64,000 nt of DNA from BOG-908 sp963850605 (GTDB lineage: Bacteria; Pseudomonadota; Alphaproteobacteria; Acetobacterales; Acetobacteraceae): the NCBI GenBank assembly GCA_963850605.1, contig CAWKLX010000006.1:424654-488653 (forward strand). The letters are read 5' to 3'. The notes beneath the pieces were generated by a model. That model saw nothing but the letters and a program-made list of their open reading frames with translations, did not search any database and was not told where the DNA came from. Position numbers and translations under genes: made by a program. Below, piece by piece: positions 62,899 through 64,000 of this stretch; within the stretch, counting starts at the first letter, position 1; each line of letters opens with the position of its first letter.

Positions 62899-63717
62899 TC
62901 AGTGGAGTTTCGGCTTGACGACCGTGTTCATCTGAAGACTGACCGCCGTCTGCGACAGCAGCCGGCCATTGATGGTCGCGCCGGTCTGCATTGAAACCGA
63001 TGTCTTCGAGAGGATTGTCCCCTCGAACTGCGCTGTTGTTCCGATCGTGACAGCGCCCGCTACCTGCCAGAATACATTCCGCGACACTGCGCCTCCCTGC
63101 AGGTTGATATGCGTCGCCGGCGCGACGTTCAGGTCCTGGGCCACCTGGAAAATCCAGATGGAATGTGCATCGCCTTGAAGAGTGATGCTCGAAGGCACGG
63201 AAACGCTTGAACTCCAGTTGTAGACGGCCGGGGCGAGGGTCAGTCCGCCGATCTCTCCATGGTTGAGTTCCTTGATCGTCGAGATCCGGCCTGCGGCGTC
63301 CGTGTAAGCAGTCTGCATGTCAGATATCGCAACGCCGAGTTTGGCTGGGTTGGCGATATTGCAGGGGGCCGGCCCGGCCGCATCTACGGAATAGACCTTT
63401 CCGGTAATCTCGGTGCAGCTCAGGTGGTCGGCTGCCCCCGTGATCGGGCTCACGCCGACATTTCCGCTCACGCTTGAAGCGGATACGTCCGTCACACCTG
63501 TTTCAGTGAGGATCACATATGATCCTGCCGAGCGCAGCTTCACTGGCTTGGTACGGGCGGCATATGCGGAAGACCCCGTTGCGGCGCTCACGAGCATGCA
63601 AGCCAAGAGAAGAGTGGTACGGCGAACGGTCAAATTATTTCGCCGCGCTGTATGATGCAGACGCCCTCCGGACGAGCATGTGTGGATATGGTCCGCCGAC
63701 AATACTAAACGTGTCAT
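62899..63717 (-). CDS. Ice-binding-type (DUF3494) secreted protein 2
   Basis: 272 residues with the same layout as its neighbour (AGSYVILTETGVTDVSAS, GNVGVSPITGAADHLSC, LSKTSVSMQTGATINGRLLS). ATG 63717 has AAGGGGG five bases upstream, giving an unusually long N-terminal leader before the hydrophobic segment (TTLLLACMLVSAATG). A tandem duplicate of the 62024 gene, probably with shared promoter. Above it lie about 220 bases with no gene, rich in A/T, up to the repeat at 63939. Confidence 0.87.
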   Translation of the reverse strand: MTRLVLSADHIHTCSSGGRLHHTARRNNLTVRRTTLLLACMLVSAATGSSAYAARTKPVKLRSAGSYVILTETGVTDVSASSVSGNVGVSPITGAADHLSCTEITGKVYSVDAAGPAPCNIANPAKLGVAISDMQTAYTDAAGRISTIKELNHGEIGGLTLAPAVYNWSSSVSVPSSITLQGDAHSIWIFQVAQDLNVAPATHINLQGGAVSRNVFWQVAGAVTIGTTAQFEGTILSKTSVSMQTGATINGRLLSQTAVSLQMNTVVKPKLH

Positions 63718-63938
63718 GACTGCCCCCTTTTGCCGCAACTGAACGTTGCGTCAACAAATCGTATCAGCCTGCGAAAAACCTACGTCAAGTTTATTGCGTG
63801 TTCTTTTACAACACGTAATGGTTACTACTAGGGTTTGACTGTTTTTTCGGGGGGCCTCAAAGAAAAACCCACAAACCTTTTTCTTTTAACTACAGCCCCT
63901 AACGCCCCATCGGCCAGAGTGGCCCAAGGCGGCCTAAA

Positions 63939-64000
63939 GCATCATCCGACCGAACGGAACCGTTCGGTCGGATGAAGATGCTCGCCAAACAATAAGCTAG
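63939..64000 (+). repeat. Dispersed palindrome-plus-tail repeat, copy C (cut by window edge)
   Basis: Same orientation as copy A: GCATCATCCGACCGAACGG, CCGTTCGGTCGGAT, then AAGATGCTCGCCAAACAATAA to the end. The palindrome arms match over 14 or more bases. Its tail continues beyond the window. Confidence 0.8.

Noticed and set aside
1..64000. CRISPR array, insertion sequence or prophage
   Set aside because: No regularly spaced direct repeats, transposase, integrase or structural phage genes were found; repeats present are dispersed hairpins.

Overview
The window looks like chromosomal DNA of a high-GC alphaproteobacterium, most likely an acetic-acid-bacterium relative (Acetobacteraceae). This is inferred from gene content and order: a Suv3-type helicase / S4 protein / FdxA string, a rimP-nusA-ylxR-infB-rbfA operon, DUF2849 / sulfite reductase / DUF934, rpsT-dnaA, and mutM facing ubiE-coaBC-dut. 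No rRNA, phage, integrase, transposase or CRISPR array is visible. One tRNA (Tyr, GTA) is present.

Layout. 0-4 kb: leftward helicase, S4 protein, ferredoxin and the broken start of another gene. 4.6-9.4 kb: a MarR regulator, then a surface-polysaccharide group (polyprenyl-phosphate sugar-1-phosphate transferase, membrane nucleotide-sugar dehydratase, PLP aminotransferase). 9.7-11.6 kb: MAPEG protein and YeiH-type exporter. 11.9-17.8 kb: the transcription/translation operon. 17.9-22.7 kb: ene-reductase, SDR, periplasmic HtrA protease, RlmB. 22.9-26.7 kb: tRNA-Tyr, sulfur assimilation genes and a cation efflux gene. 26.7-29 kb: ferrous-iron uptake operon (FTR1, P19, cupredoxin). 29-38 kb: GST, Smr protein, an ABC importer whose permease and ATPase genes are split by a BLUF photoreceptor and a secreted protein, then moaD-moaE and a flavin monooxygenase. 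39-41 kb: broken cstA plus ybdD. 41-46 kb: MaoC, VTT membrane protein, dut, coaBC, ubiE, mutM. 46-50.5 kb: oxidoreductase, ABM protein, AraC regulator, rpsT, dnaA. 50.6-57.8 kb: exported DUF1501/DUF1800 pair and an overlapping three-gene envelope cluster of unknown function. 57.9-64 kb: thiolase, amidase, DUF2252, and two paralogous ice-binding-type proteins.

Three patterns are not explained by single genes. (1) A roughly 95-bp dispersed element occurs four times: two A/T-rich perfect or near-perfect hairpins flank a conserved core. It sits immediately after gene ends and behaves like a portable bidirectional terminator; it supplies the last codons of rbfA. (2) A second dispersed palindrome with a conserved tail occurs three times, two of them bracketing the ice-binding gene pair. 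(3) At least seven single-base reading-frame breaks (three in cstA, and one each in the sulfite reductase, the cation efflux gene, the GST and the left-edge gene), plus a dut gene with no usable start codon. Most look like one extra base. They are either assembly errors or real gene decay, and this matters for metabolic inference from the window.

The strongest candidates for undescribed biology are the two dispersed elements, the translationally coupled envelope cluster at 53.3-57.8 kb, and an apparent ACG start codon for the ylxR-type gene behind a perfect Shine-Dalgarno sequence.
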